DNA of 64,000 nucleotides from Chinchilla lanigera (lineage: Eukaryota > Chordata > Mammalia > Rodentia > Chinchillidae). Of the stretch, positions 24,521 to 35,967 are shown in pieces (within the stretch, counting starts at the first letter, position 1; every line of letters begins with the position of its first letter). The stretch is taken from contig NW_004955447.1 in assembly GCF_000276665.1 (NCBI RefSeq), forward strand, positions 10,175,542 through 10,239,541, read 5' to 3'. A program made the position numbers and the translations under genes. Under the pieces are notes generated by a model, which was given only the letters and a program-made list of their open reading frames with translations, ran no database searches and was not told the DNA's origin.

Positions 24521-26631
24521 AGACCCAGAATCACCTCCAAAAAATACTATTGCAGAAGCCCACTTCAAATATTAACTTCTCAAGACCTGACCAGTAATGT
24601 TAAAATTTGAAATGTGGGAAGGGCAGACAACTGGCATTTAATGACTGGGGGAGCAGGGTTATGTAGCCTCCTTGCAGTCAGGCATTAGATAGGAGACTGA
24701 GAAACAGCTACTTAAAGGTAATTCACAAAAATAGTCACAGAAATAGAAAAGAAAAAAGAACAGTGTAACACTTAGTACACCCTGTAGATTATACTGATCT
24801 TGTACTGTCTACAGCCTGTACAGTAATTTGACAATTTGAGCAACTTCTGCAAAATACACTGTTGGACTCCTCACTCTCTGAAATGTAGGAGTCAATCTGA
24901 GGTGGCACCTGAAGGCTTGAATTTGTATCACATCTCTCCTGGGTCTCACTGTGAGAACCTCTGGCCTGTTTCACCTGGCGTATGTATTCTTATGCTATAC
25001 TTACCTTTCAGAATGAAAAGGGGTAAGAAAGCAGGCTTCTAATCGTTCACTTTTAAAATCACTGATTACTAAAGCAAAATCATTTGCCTCTCAGAATAAG
25101 TAAGTAACATTGTAGTAAAACCTTGTAATACTTCCTGCACACAGGATTTTTTACACGATGCACTGTGACGCTGACCATCAGTACTTCTTACTGGCTCCTC
25201 CAGCAGCATGCACTGGCTTGTTCTTAAGGCTAAGAGTGAAGGAGTTATTCCTTCTTATGAACATATGAACTTAAGTACTTACTTACAGGAATGCTTGTAC
25301 TTACAAACATAAAAGGATCACTCATTTGAACAAGGCGAAGTGCAAACAGAAAAATAAAGGATAGATAGAAGAAAGGAGCATGGATCTCTTCCAAATGGGA
25401 AGGGGATGGAGAGGCTAAGGGGGAGGGGACCTAAGTAGAATAAAGTATAGGTACAGGAGCCTAATAACCTCAGTGAATGTAAACACTGTATGTCACAAAC
25501 ATGAGCTACGATGAATAGTATTGAGAATGCAATTGAGGAGGGAGCAGGGATGGGAAGGAAAGGGATTATAAAAAAAGAGAAACACGATCCATTACATACA
25601 TGTACCCACTCCCCAAGGGGATGGTGAATTACATGGACTGCAAACATATACTAATGAAAATTTTAAAAATTCATAAACAAATACCTTGGATGGAGAATTT
25701 TACTTGTTTCACTGATAAAGCTAAAAGTTAGAATTTTAAAGTTTCAGCTCTGATTGGAATGGTTGACTCTCTCTTCAGATTGAGTGTAGATATACTTACA
25801 CTTAGGATTTTCCTTTTAGGTGTTCACTTAGCAGCCCTCGCCACTATCAGATCAACTATCACAACGCCTGGGTTCCCACAGCCTTTATTTAAAGGCTCCA
25901 CCCACAAACTCTTTTTCCAGCAGATCGCTGTTATTGGTCTAACTTCTTAGTTACTGGTACTCTTACTGTGTCTAATTTATAAATTAAACTTCACTATAGA
26001 TATAAATGTACCGGGAAAACACAGTGCATGCAGAATCTGGTACTCTCGGTGGTTTCAGGCATCGACTTTGGGGCCTGGAATATTTCCCCCATGGATACGG
26101 TAGGAGTGTGCTATAATTTCTTTTTTTTTATCCCTAGTCAAAACAAAACAAAACAAAAGCTCAGAAACATAACAGGGCCATTCCTTGCAGTTTCACTTAG
26201 TTACTATTACTCTGGCATTTTCGTTCCTCTGTCCTAATCACAGAGGGTACTAATTATGTAGTCGAGTAACTGTCTTGAACACAATTACAGGGTCTTTTTA
26301 CACACTTTCATAGAATTGAAAGACTACTGGTCCCGTATTATTGTGGATTAGGCTAATGTTGAGAGATCCATTTTAAAATTTTGAAGACTGAATATACTTA
26401 CTACAGAAAACTGAATAGAGGTAAAACTGAATAGAGGTAAAAATCTGACTCTCAGATATCATATATAAACACAAATAATTTATGGATTTATTTATTAACA
26501 TGTATATTTAAGATTAAAATAAGAGGTTGGAGCCTACGCTTGTCAAAATATGTATTACATAAAATAAACACAGCTTTATACTACATACATTTTAACAAAT
26601 TTTTGGAAGAAATTTTGAAACAAAAATAGAA
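24521..26631. other. Intronic sequence around an L1 tail
   Basis: Apart from the L1-like tail there is a small tandem duplication of actgaatagaggtaaa at about 26409-26443. No exon was found. Confidence 0.45.
25330..25685 (+). mobile_element. Probable L1 3' UTR fragment
   Basis: This purine-rich, G-rich block (ggaaggggatggagagg, ggagggagcagggatggg) leads into a segment like rodent L1 3' ends (ccccaaggggatggtgaatt) and an A-rich tail with aaaattttaaaaattc. Recognised by overall resemblance only. Confidence 0.5.
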
Positions 26632-26745
26632 AAAAAAGGGGGGGAGCTGGGGATTTGCTCAGCGGCACAGCGCCTGCCTGGCAAGTGTGACGTCTTGAGT
26701 TCGATTCCCGGTACCAGAAAAAAACAAAACAAAAAAGAAAAAAGT
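26632..26745 (+). mobile_element. Young ID-type SINE
   Basis: ggagctggggatttgctcagcgg, gcgcctgcctggcaagtg and gagttcgattcccggtacc, then an AAAAC-rich tail. A-rich flanks hide the target duplication. Confidence 0.87.
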
Positions 26746-27746
26746 ATAATGAACTAAATGTCAGATCATTTAAACTTTTTTAAAAATTAGCAAAGTATAA
26801 TGACCAGTTCTCGTACTATCATATATTTATCTACATATAACTTTAACAATTGCACTTTTTAGCCATTAAGTGATCTAACAATTGTATATTAAGTTAATGG
26901 GACAGTATACATCAATGTATTCAACAAAAGTCCTTCTTGCATTATTTTGTGAAAACGTTTCTCATAGGAGAAATTTATTTACACAGAAAATAATAACTTC
27001 CTTTTCTCTTAATATAGAGACATGGATTACAGAAAGATTTAATTTATATGAATTTAAGTAAATTAAATGAGGCATTATTATCAGCATGTATCATTTTCCA
27101 TTTTCTGAATTCAGATGAATTTCTAATTATACTGTCATCAATAAATTCTTCCCGTGAGAAATTAAATGGATTTCCAACACATAGCTTTTATGTAATAAAA
27201 ATGCTATAAAATGATATTTTGTAAAGGTATGTTTTATTTTGTACTCTATACATTGTACAGTAATATTTTATTATTTTATGCTCTATGGGAACATATATTT
27301 TAAAAATCATTATATTTTATGATTTATTAGAGTCAAAATAATTTTTGTATTTAACTTTTACCTTAATTGTTGATTTCAACCCTAGCCATGCTACATAATT
27401 TCAATCTATTAAATGATTATTTTTGATTATCAATTTGTAATGGCTATTTTGTCAAATTCAATACTTTCATGATATAAATCCCTTCTGAATAGGTTATCTT
27501 ATTTCAGTAGTAAATCAGCTAAAAATTCTCACCCTCACTTATATAAAATGGCTTTTTCTCTGTTAGGGTGAGAATGTTTCAGTTTTTCTTATGAAACTGG
27601 CCATTTGAAACTTTACTGTTGTGTTTTAAATTCTTACCTGTGGAACATGAGCATCTAAATCAACAGACCTGTGTCTCTACTTGTGAACTTTGTCATTTTC
27701 CTCAAAGTGTAAAAACCATAATTACACTTAAAGCTCTAATATCTGG

Positions 27747-27860
27747 GTTTTTTTGTTTTGTTTTGTTTTTTCTTGTTTTTTTTTCTGGTACCTGGAATCA
27801 AACTCACCCCCTCGTGCTTGCCAGGCAGGTGCTGTGCCACTGAACTAAATCCCTAGCCCC
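27747..27860 (-). mobile_element. Young ID SINE, antisense, with 17-bp target-site duplication
   Basis: Antisense ID body (27786-27860) with an AAAAC-type tail appearing as gtttttttgttttg on plus. Perfect flanking copies of aaagctctaatatctgg lie at 27730-27746 and 27861-27877. Confidence 0.92.
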
Positions 27861-27877
27861 AAAGCTCTAATATCTGG

Positions 27878-30494
27878 AAGTCAATATATTCACAGTCAGG
27901 GGACAAAGTTATGAATGTCAGCAAAATATAGCATCCTAAAATGTGCCACTTTGGCATACTCATTACTGTGAGGTAAAGGCATTTGAGAAAAAACAGAGAT
28001 AAAGTCAAATGCGATGCTTTGACAAATTAAAGATCCCTAATTCAAAAATCTGAAGTGCATAATGCTTGAAAATATCCACAATGCTTTGCAGGCCAGCAGG
28101 AAAAACATTTAAAAAATCCTACCATTGGCTTCATCTGATCAGTCATAGTGAAAATGCATAAAGTAATTAAAACTAGGGCCTAAAATCACCTATATATGTA
28201 TCACCTCTTATATGTGTATAAGAGATATATAAATATAAGTGGATTTCAGGTTTACATTTGGGTCTTATACTCAAGAAAGCTCACTCATGTCTTTGAAAAT
28301 ATTTCAAAAGAAAATAAAAAGTCTACAGCAGAAATAATTATGGCTCCAGGAATTTTGGATAAGAGATGCACAACCAGTCCTAGAAAAGGAAAATTGGGGC
28401 TAAGATCTGTTCTTACTGACCATTTCATGTGTGGTACTACTTGAGTAAGCATATTTTCTCTGCGGGATAACTCATCACGTAATATTTTTCTCCACATTGA
28501 CTACAGCTTTCAAAAACTCTGCCAATGACTGTCAGATTCATGTCTTCAGGTCCAGGTGTATATTTTCCATCTGGACAACTATATAAAGTTGTGCTGCTGT
28601 TTCTTCCTTCCCTGTTTTACTATATATACCCTTTTATCAACTAATGGACAATTCAATATCCTTCCTTTTTACAATATTTTGAACATCGTTATAATAATGA
28701 ACATTCTTGTGTAAATGTCTTTATACACAAGTACGAGATTCTTTAGGAAGAAAACTTAGAAATAGTGTTGCAATCTATATGGTCAAAGACTGTTCCAGAT
28801 GACAGGGCTCAGAACACATATACTGAGTATGCTAAACTGAAGATATCAAAACATGGCAAGCAAAGGAAAGTATCTCTGCCTTTGCCATGACGCAGGCCAT
28901 AGGACTGTTCATAACATGTGCCCTCCCAGGACCAGAAGAAAGGAGAGCTGTTGTCTCCAAAGATAGATAGAGGAAGACCAGGGAAGACTAAAGAACAAGT
29001 TTCTCCAGTTACAACTCAGCATGGATCACTCTACTGTCCTGGTCTGACTTTTTCATGATTCCATTTTTTGACAAACCTACTATAAAAAACACTTAAGATT
29101 TTCCTTTTCTGGGAGAGTGTCTTTGCTTCTTTATGAAGGTTTCTGTGTCCTGGAAATCTTATATTAATTACTTAAAAGCAAACATGTGCTCTTCACCTGT
29201 TAATCTGTCATTGGTTATAGAGCTTCAGCTGAAAATCCAAAAGGGTAGAAAACAAAAAAAAAATTCTTTCTTCTCTTACATAGGTATTGCCAAGTTGTTC
29301 TCTAAAATGATTTAACAAGTTAAGACCCCAGTCAGCAATGTATAAGCATTTTTGACTTTGTCTTTATCCATATCATTAACTATTAGTAGCTATATTTATC
29401 TTGGGAAATAAATTTTGAAAGCAAAAACTGCATGATGTTTAATTGCTTCATTTTAACAAAGGGGAACTCACTCAATGCTTGTCTGTTTATTTTCGAAGAA
29501 AATATATTTATTTCCCATTTTAGTTCTTTTCCATTTTTTTCTTTTTCAACCTACTTTTCATCATTTTGCCAACTTTGGTCATCAATAATAAGTAGGAGGA
29601 TATTGTTAGAAATGCATGTGAATTCAGAAAATGGAAAATAATATATGCTAAGTAGGTTTAAATCTAATAAAGATCAAATCCTCAAATCTCCAAAGTCCTT
29701 CAAATTGCTCAGAATCTTTGCAAAGTTTCCAACTAATCCTTCTAATCCTTCAATAATTAAATCTTTGTTTCTTCAAGTATTTCTAAGAAGTTAACAGACA
29801 TGCACACACACACACCACTACAACCCACAAAAAACTATATCACATTCATTTGTAGTCTTGTGTCTAAAATATAAACGTATGTGAGTAAACATAAAATATT
29901 ACACTTTTATCATTCACAATTGGGCTTTTGTGAAACTCGAGTTTATATTTACAAACTGAGTTTCCCTGGGCAGATTATGTGCATTTTGGCTAACTTTTCT
30001 CTTTTGTTTTTGTGATACGTAATAATAGCATTCATCACAACTGATTGTTTTTAAGGGTTAAAATAAGTGCGAAACCTAGCCCCATAGTCTGCTCAGCCTC
30101 ACTTAGGATTAACGTTCTTTGATACTTTACATTTGCTTCTTCAATTTACTTGTTTGCGCTTAAAATCTAGCATGTGTACCTGTCTTTCTTCTTTGCCCCT
30201 TGTGTCTCAGCAATGGCCCTGTGTTCTTTTTAATTGCTGATGGAGTGAAAGTGAGATGGCAGAAAGCCAGGCATTGTAGGGCTCTTAATGCAGCCCTGAA
30301 CTGTGTAAGTAACATTTGAGTCATTTCTACTTTTTGATCTTTAATTTCTTCACCTGGAAATTGATCTTTCTAAGATGACTGAAAAAAATTCATGTTTCGT
30401 GCATAAAATCCTTCAGTGAAAAATTTTGATTTATATTCAAAAGTTTGTCCATGAACAGCATGAGAGGAAATAGGCAGAATAATTTCTTTTTTGT
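27878..30494. other. AT-rich intronic sequence, nothing firm
   Basis: Includes a weak 8-bp hairpin at 28205-28224 (ctcttata, loop tgtg, tataagag) and a short CA tract near 29802-29815. No coding or clear mobile element. Confidence 0.5.
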
Positions 30495-30612
30495 TTTTCT
30501 TTTTTTTGGTTTCTTGTTTGAGACAGGGTCTCACTATGTTGTCCACGCTGGCCTGGAACTTTTCGGCTCAATTGATCCTCCTGCCTCAGCCCCCAGAGTA
30601 GCCAGTATGAGA
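30495..30612 (-). mobile_element. B1/7SL-type SINE, antisense
   Basis: Reads on plus ttgagacagggtctcactatg, ctggcctggaac, gatcctcctgcctcagccc, the standard antisense 7SL-derived pattern, with a T-rich A-tail complement at about 30487-30510. The 5' part of the element is missing or diverged. Confidence 0.75.
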
Positions 30613-31081
30613 GGAACACATTAACATGCTGAGGTTGGCAGAATTCTTCTTAAGTGAATAAAACATAAATATTTTCCATTTGCTTTTCAGAGAAATCTAA
30701 CAATGTGTCTCCTTTCATAAAATCATACAAATTATACTTTATTTGCCACTGTGTATTTTTAATTCTTTGGTCATTAATCAATAGTATTGACAAATTTAAC
30801 TTTCTAGTGGAAAAGTAGTTATTAAAAAGAACTTACTTTGATTCTTAAAACACTCACAGTATTTCTGGTCAAACTGCACCGAAGGTCCTTGAACATTACT
30901 TCAACATTTTAAAAACAGAGACGTGAAGCACATGTCACCCAGGGCTGTTTTACTATACGATGGAGTCAATTCTCATTGATCTGTGCTACTGTGGGTAGAA
31001 ACACAAGTCTCATTCTCCACTGTTGCTATCTCTTGTAGGATGTGCTCATAATGAGCTACAAAATCCTTTCCATTCCGCCTG

Positions 31082-31096
31082 CCTGCCCTCTGGTGG
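31082..31096 (-). promoter_or_regulatory. CTCF-like binding site
   Basis: The minus strand reads CCACCAGAGGGCAGG, a close match to the CTCF core (CCACNAGRGGGC followed by a G/A-rich end). It lies in unique-looking sequence next to homeodomain-like motifs (catgctaatgagc). Occupancy is not shown by sequence. Confidence 0.5.
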
Positions 31097-31829
31097 ACAT
31101 GCTAATGAGCAGGGAAATGACTCCAAGAAGGACAGCTGGTGTAAGTGGGAAGCTTATTCACAAATATGTCATCTTTTTATGACTGTGAGGTGCATGTAGA
31201 AATCATTTTGATTACTTATGTATTAATTACTCATCAGGGACATCACTCCATAGGAAGAAAATAATGCTACAATACTTGTGAACCTTTAAATCCCTTACTT
31301 CCTGTCTCCTCGATTAGGAAGGTCACCCGGATGTCAGATTCATGGCCAGCACTCTGCTCAGCTGTATGTATAGCTAGGTTTGGCTCGGCTTCATAGAAAA
31401 CCATGGTTTTTATACTCAGAGCCTAAAAAGCAGACAGGGACTTTCTTGAAAGTTTGAACTCTCAGTTACAAAGAAAGAAAAATGCAGAAAAAAATTTTAA
31501 AAAAAAGAAAGAAAAAATGTATCAAAGAGAATTAACTGGTGTTGAGTAGCACCAGGATAGCGCTTGTAAACTTTGCAAGTTCTGGGCGTGCTCTCCGAAG
31601 CCAGGCAGCAGGAAGGCCCTGCAGGCAGCAGCTGTCACCACAGGCACGGAGGAGGGGCTGGAAGAGGAGAGGCTGCTTTGCAAACAGAGAAGCAGCTGAT
31701 ACTTAAAAATATACCAGAGTTGAAATTAGCAACAAGTCCCCGACTATTTTTCTTTTTGGTAAAGTTAACTCAGCTACTAAGACAGAGGTCAATTAGGCGT
31801 TAGGAACAGTGCAGCATCTCAAGTGGAAC

Positions 31830-32205
31830 CGTGAAGCAAGTGCGATCCATAGGCCAGGACAAGTTTGATTTAAGCTCCCACTCCCTTCAGACTCTGTTTG
31901 CGGATGCAGGGGCCCCACATCCAACAGAACTGTTCAGAAAGCAGACTCAGCTACCTACTCAACACGTGACGGTTTCAGAATGTTCAGGATTCTCTGCCCA
32001 GCACTTACATTACTCAGCTGTCAAGGGAAAGGGCTCAGATACATGATGTGAAAATTACATTTTAACGAGGTGTCATGTGTGTTTAAAGTTCTTATTCATC
32101 ACTACATAGCCCCAACTTTTACGGGAGACACAAATTCGCTTAATTAGCATATTATAAGGACAGAAGGTTCACCTTATCTGCATTATTAAACTGTTAGGTG
32201 CAGGC
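31830..32205. promoter_or_regulatory. Candidate regulatory block with POU/homeodomain motifs
   Basis: No repeat is recognised. Motifs include cttaattagcatattataa (homeodomain and octamer-like), ttatctgcattattaaac and cacgtg-type (caacacgtgac). This is suggestive of an enhancer only. Confidence 0.25.
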
Positions 32206-32949
32206 TTTTTGTTGTTGGTTTAGATTCTACTATCTTTAGCACAGAGAAAAATGGGTGATTTACATAATCTCAAATGGCTTTCAAGAAAATGTGGATTGGG
32301 TTTGGGAAGCAAGAGCAGGTACAAGAGGGTGGGACAAGTCTTTATCTAAATTCTCTTTCCCTGCTTACTGCCTAAACTGGCTTTTACTAAATCTCAGCCT
32401 GTAGGTTTTTGGATCTGTTAGGCATAATAATTTTAGGAAATTCTTGGAATTAAGCTTTTCTGCCTGCTCTTATTATCAACTTGAGCCTACTTCGTCCTCC
32501 TTCAGGAAGAAATACTGGACATTTGTTTGTTTAATGAGGAAATTATAGATTTTTCTATGAACACTTTAGAAACCAACTGGAAGAGTCACAGAAGATATCT
32601 CTGTCATAGGTTCCTCATCTTTATTCATGAGTAATGAGTTTGGTGCAAGGTGCTTCGCTGGAAACAGCACTTAGGAATCATTACGGTGGCTAAAGTGTGG
32701 CAAGGGATTCCCTTATACGGCATATACCAGGATACAACACACAGTTTCCCAAATTACGACGGCAATGTGAGAATTACTCAGATAACCTGTGCAGCAGCTA
32801 AGGATTGCTTTGAGGTCTTTAATGTCCAATTCACATTGTCATTTGAAAGTAAAGAGATTTGTACATATATAATATGTGTTATTATAATAAGAAATAGACA
32901 CAGTTAAATGTATATATGAAGAAAATTCTAGATTTAATAGTTGTAGATC

Positions 32950-33036
32950 ATGGGCCGGGGATATAGCTCAACATCATAAGCGCTTGCCTGGCAAGCATGA
33001 GGTCATGAATTCGATTCCCAGTACCAAAAAAAATAA
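32950..33036 (+). mobile_element. ID SINE with 9-bp target-site duplication
   Basis: gggccggggatatagctc, gcgcttgcctggcaagc, attcgattcccagtacc and an A tail, flanked by ttgtagatc at 32941-32949 and 33037-33045. Its sequence (cccagtacc) is intermediate between the old and young copies in the window. Confidence 0.87.
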
Positions 33037-33764
33037 TTGTAGATCTGACGTTTTGCCCAGAAAAAAATAGAATATTTTCATATTTCCTTTATGTTCAAGG
33101 GTTAATACATACAGGTGTCAAAAATGGAATCACCAGTTCTTTAAATATTTTTACAGTAGAACACAACTATTGTGCCATTCTGAATACAGTACACTTTCCA
33201 TTTTCTCTGCGTTGCCTTGAAGAGATCTCTAAATCTGCCAACTGAACAATCAGGAAAAATGCTCCTAATATAAACTTGTCTGAACAGTTGTCCACTTTCT
33301 TCTATATTGTGAGACTAGTGACTTTACATTTCTTCCAATTACTTCTGGAAGAAAGTATACTAGGTGTTAATGTGCACTGGCACTATTCTTTAACACGCAC
33401 GAAACTACTTTGAGGTTTCAAAAACTCCCCACAATCTGGGAGGAGAAGGGAAAAAGTTGGGAGTAGGGGAGAGGGACTCTGGAGTGTGGCTACAGTGACA
33501 TAAAAAAAAAAAATCTAGGCTACAGAGCTTTGCGCAGTGATGCGACTACCTGAGGAGCGTGTGCATGAACCCAGCAAATGAATTTAGCATTAATGCTCCC
33601 ATTCTCAGAAAACCCTGAAAAAGCAAGCTTACAATATAATTTCATTCATTCATTTATAAAATCATTCAACAAATCTTTATAGAGTACTTATAAAAATGGT
33701 AGACTAAAATGACTAAGACATTTTTACCATGTGAATCAAAGTTTAATCAGCTCTAAAATACTAT

Positions 33765-33858
33765 TTTCCCTGGTGGTCATGGGGTTTAAACTCCAGGGCC
33801 TCAGGCATGCTAGGCAAGAGATATATCACTTAGTTACATTTCCCAGGTCTTTAATCCA
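33765..33858 (-). mobile_element. Diverged ID SINE, antisense
   Basis: tggggtttaaactccagggcctcaggcatgctaggcaagag followed by cacttagttacatttccc matches an old antisense ID element. Confidence 0.6.
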
Positions 33859-33869
33859 TTTTAAGAATT

Positions 33870-33955
33870 TTTGGCGGGGGTACCGGGAAGGAAACTCTGG
33901 ACTTCGCACTTGCCAGGCAGGCACTGTGCCACTGAGCTACACTCCTGGCCCCTTA
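33870..33955 (-). mobile_element. Young ID SINE, antisense
   Basis: The minus strand reads ggggccaggagtgtagctc through cctgcctggcaagtgc to the GGTACC-type end at about 33881 on plus. The flanks attttaagaattttt and attttaatattttt may be an imperfect target-site duplication. It lies head-to-tail beside an older ID copy. Confidence 0.82.
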
Positions 33956-34874
33956 TTTTAATATTTTTCGTCAATATGTTGCTATGTGAACACTAATGGC
34001 AACACCAAAATAAGATCTGAGTAGTTTCCCCTGACTTTCAGGATGAAAAACCACAAGAATGCTGCCAATCTGTATTCCGTACAGTGCATTATAAGTGATG
34101 AGCTTCTTACGTTTGCAAATAATGTTTCTGGAGCCCAATGAGAAATAAGTATTAAGCTTCCAAAGCTTTACCTAGAGAAAAGGTGCTTAAGGATCATTTA
34201 CAGCAGAAACATTATTTCCAGGGTACGACCAACATTTGAAATATAAGTTTATAAGATTTAATGAAAATTAGTTTCTTTTTATAGCTATTGTTTTCATTTC
34301 TTTTCATAGATATTGTTGTCAAGATCTTTTCCTTTGAAAAAGAAAGTAAACACACACGTCATTGACTAAAGCAAATTAACAGTGATAGCGACTTCAGGCA
34401 AAGTGACACTGTTGCAGTGTGGAGACGGGAACTAGTATCAAATGACTTCTAAAACCACGTTTAGAATATATCTGAGAAGCTAAGTTTTTCCTCAGATTCT
34501 TCTTCAACGTTTATCATTCAGACTTTAAAAACGACCTTTGCAGAAACAAAAGCAAAACAAATTAGGACATCCGATTTCACGGTTGAAGAGTAGATACAAT
34601 ACTTGAAGCACAAATCCATGGTAATGATCTACACAAACTACAAATGGCGTTCTATCTCGACAATGCTTAGCACTAAGAGCCCTTTTTGTGTAAGTCGGAA
34701 GAGCTACCATGCTTTAGGTTCCTCATTTAGAAAATATGGATAATGGTAGTCGTTTAGTACAGCTGGGGTGCAGTTATTAGGATAGGTTTGTTACTTGTTA
34801 TGCCTGCTATAGGTACTAGCTCATTAACAATTAACAGCAATCTTCCGAGGCAGAGGCTGTCTCCCCACTTTATA

Positions 34875-34989
34875 TTTTTGTTTGTTTGTTTGTTTGTTTG
34901 TTTGTTTTTTCTCTGGTACCGGGAACCAAACTCACGACCTTGCGCTTGCCAGGCAGGCGCTTTTGCCGCTGAGCTAAATCCCCAGCCCC
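34875..34989 (-). mobile_element. Young ID SINE, antisense, with 14-bp target-site duplication
   Basis: The antisense ID body is followed on the minus strand by a (CAAA)n tail ((TTTG)n at about 34879-34905 on plus). Flanking duplicates ctccccactttata lie at 34861-34874 and 34990-35003. Confidence 0.92.
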
Positions 34990-35840
34990 CTCCCCACTTT
35001 ATAGCTGAGATATCCAAGACCAAGAAGCTGAGGCAACAGCTCAGTCCAACAAGTGCCTGGCGGGCTGCATGCCAGCCCGGGCCCTGCAGACTCCCTCGTT
35101 CGCATCTGAAGTGGATGTTAACGATATGTAAGCATCTCTAGAAGACTTTTATTTACCCAGGAGAAGGGTATTTACCTTCTATCTTGCAGTAACAGATTTT
35201 TGATATACATAATAATTACATACAGCAGACGCAGGACATAAGTAACCCTTCACGTCAAAACGTAAACATTATGATTTTAAAAAATGGAATCCTGTTATTA
35301 CAGGAAAAAGACAGACTACTACCAACAGATGGGAGCAACAAATACATTTTTGGAACTCAGACTTAGGTAAGTTTTTGACTCTAAAATATTGGCTTTAAGT
35401 TCAGGGTTTATGTACATAGACATATAGGAAGATCCATAATAAAATAGCAATCAGAATTCACTGAAGGCAATTGCTCTGAAAAGTGTCACCATAATTTACT
35501 ACAGAAAAACACCCAGCTAGAGCTGTTTGTGTGGAATAAGATGAACAGCCTCTATTAACGCTAATTGAAATCCACATATTCCCACATAGCATGCATAAAA
35601 TTTACTTCTACATTTATTCTTTCCCCCTCCAAACTGAAATAAGTCCATGCCAAAGTACCAGCTTTTTAATTTGCGCATTCATGCACGCTAATTGATACCT
35701 TTTTCGGTGATTATATTGACAAATGTAAAACAGGCGAAATCTCAGTATTTGCAAAGCAGACAAGGTCTTAATTGTGATTTTTCAAAAAGAGCAAAAACTG
35801 AATTTCCTGACCAAAGAATTCAATTAAAAGCTGAAATTTA

Positions 35841-35952
35841 AGGGGCTGGGGATTTAGCTCAGCGGCACAGCGCCTGCCTGCTAAGTGCAAGATCATCAGT
35901 TCGATTCCTGGTCCAGGGGAAAAAACCAAAAAACAAAAGCAAAAAAAAAAAA
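35841..35952 (+). mobile_element. Young ID SINE with 15-bp target-site duplication
   Basis: aggggctggggatttagctc, gcgcctgcctgctaagtgc, cagttcgattcctggtcc and a long A-rich tail, flanked by aaaagctgaaattta at 35826-35840 and 35953-35967. It interrupts an otherwise repeat-free stretch. Confidence 0.92.
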
Positions 35953-35967
35953 AAAAGCTGAAATTTA

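Noticed and set aside
34788..35141. 117-codon plus-strand open frame
   Set aside because: Much of it is an antisense ID SINE and its (TTTG)n tail; the Phe-Val-Cys-Leu repeats come from the simple sequence.
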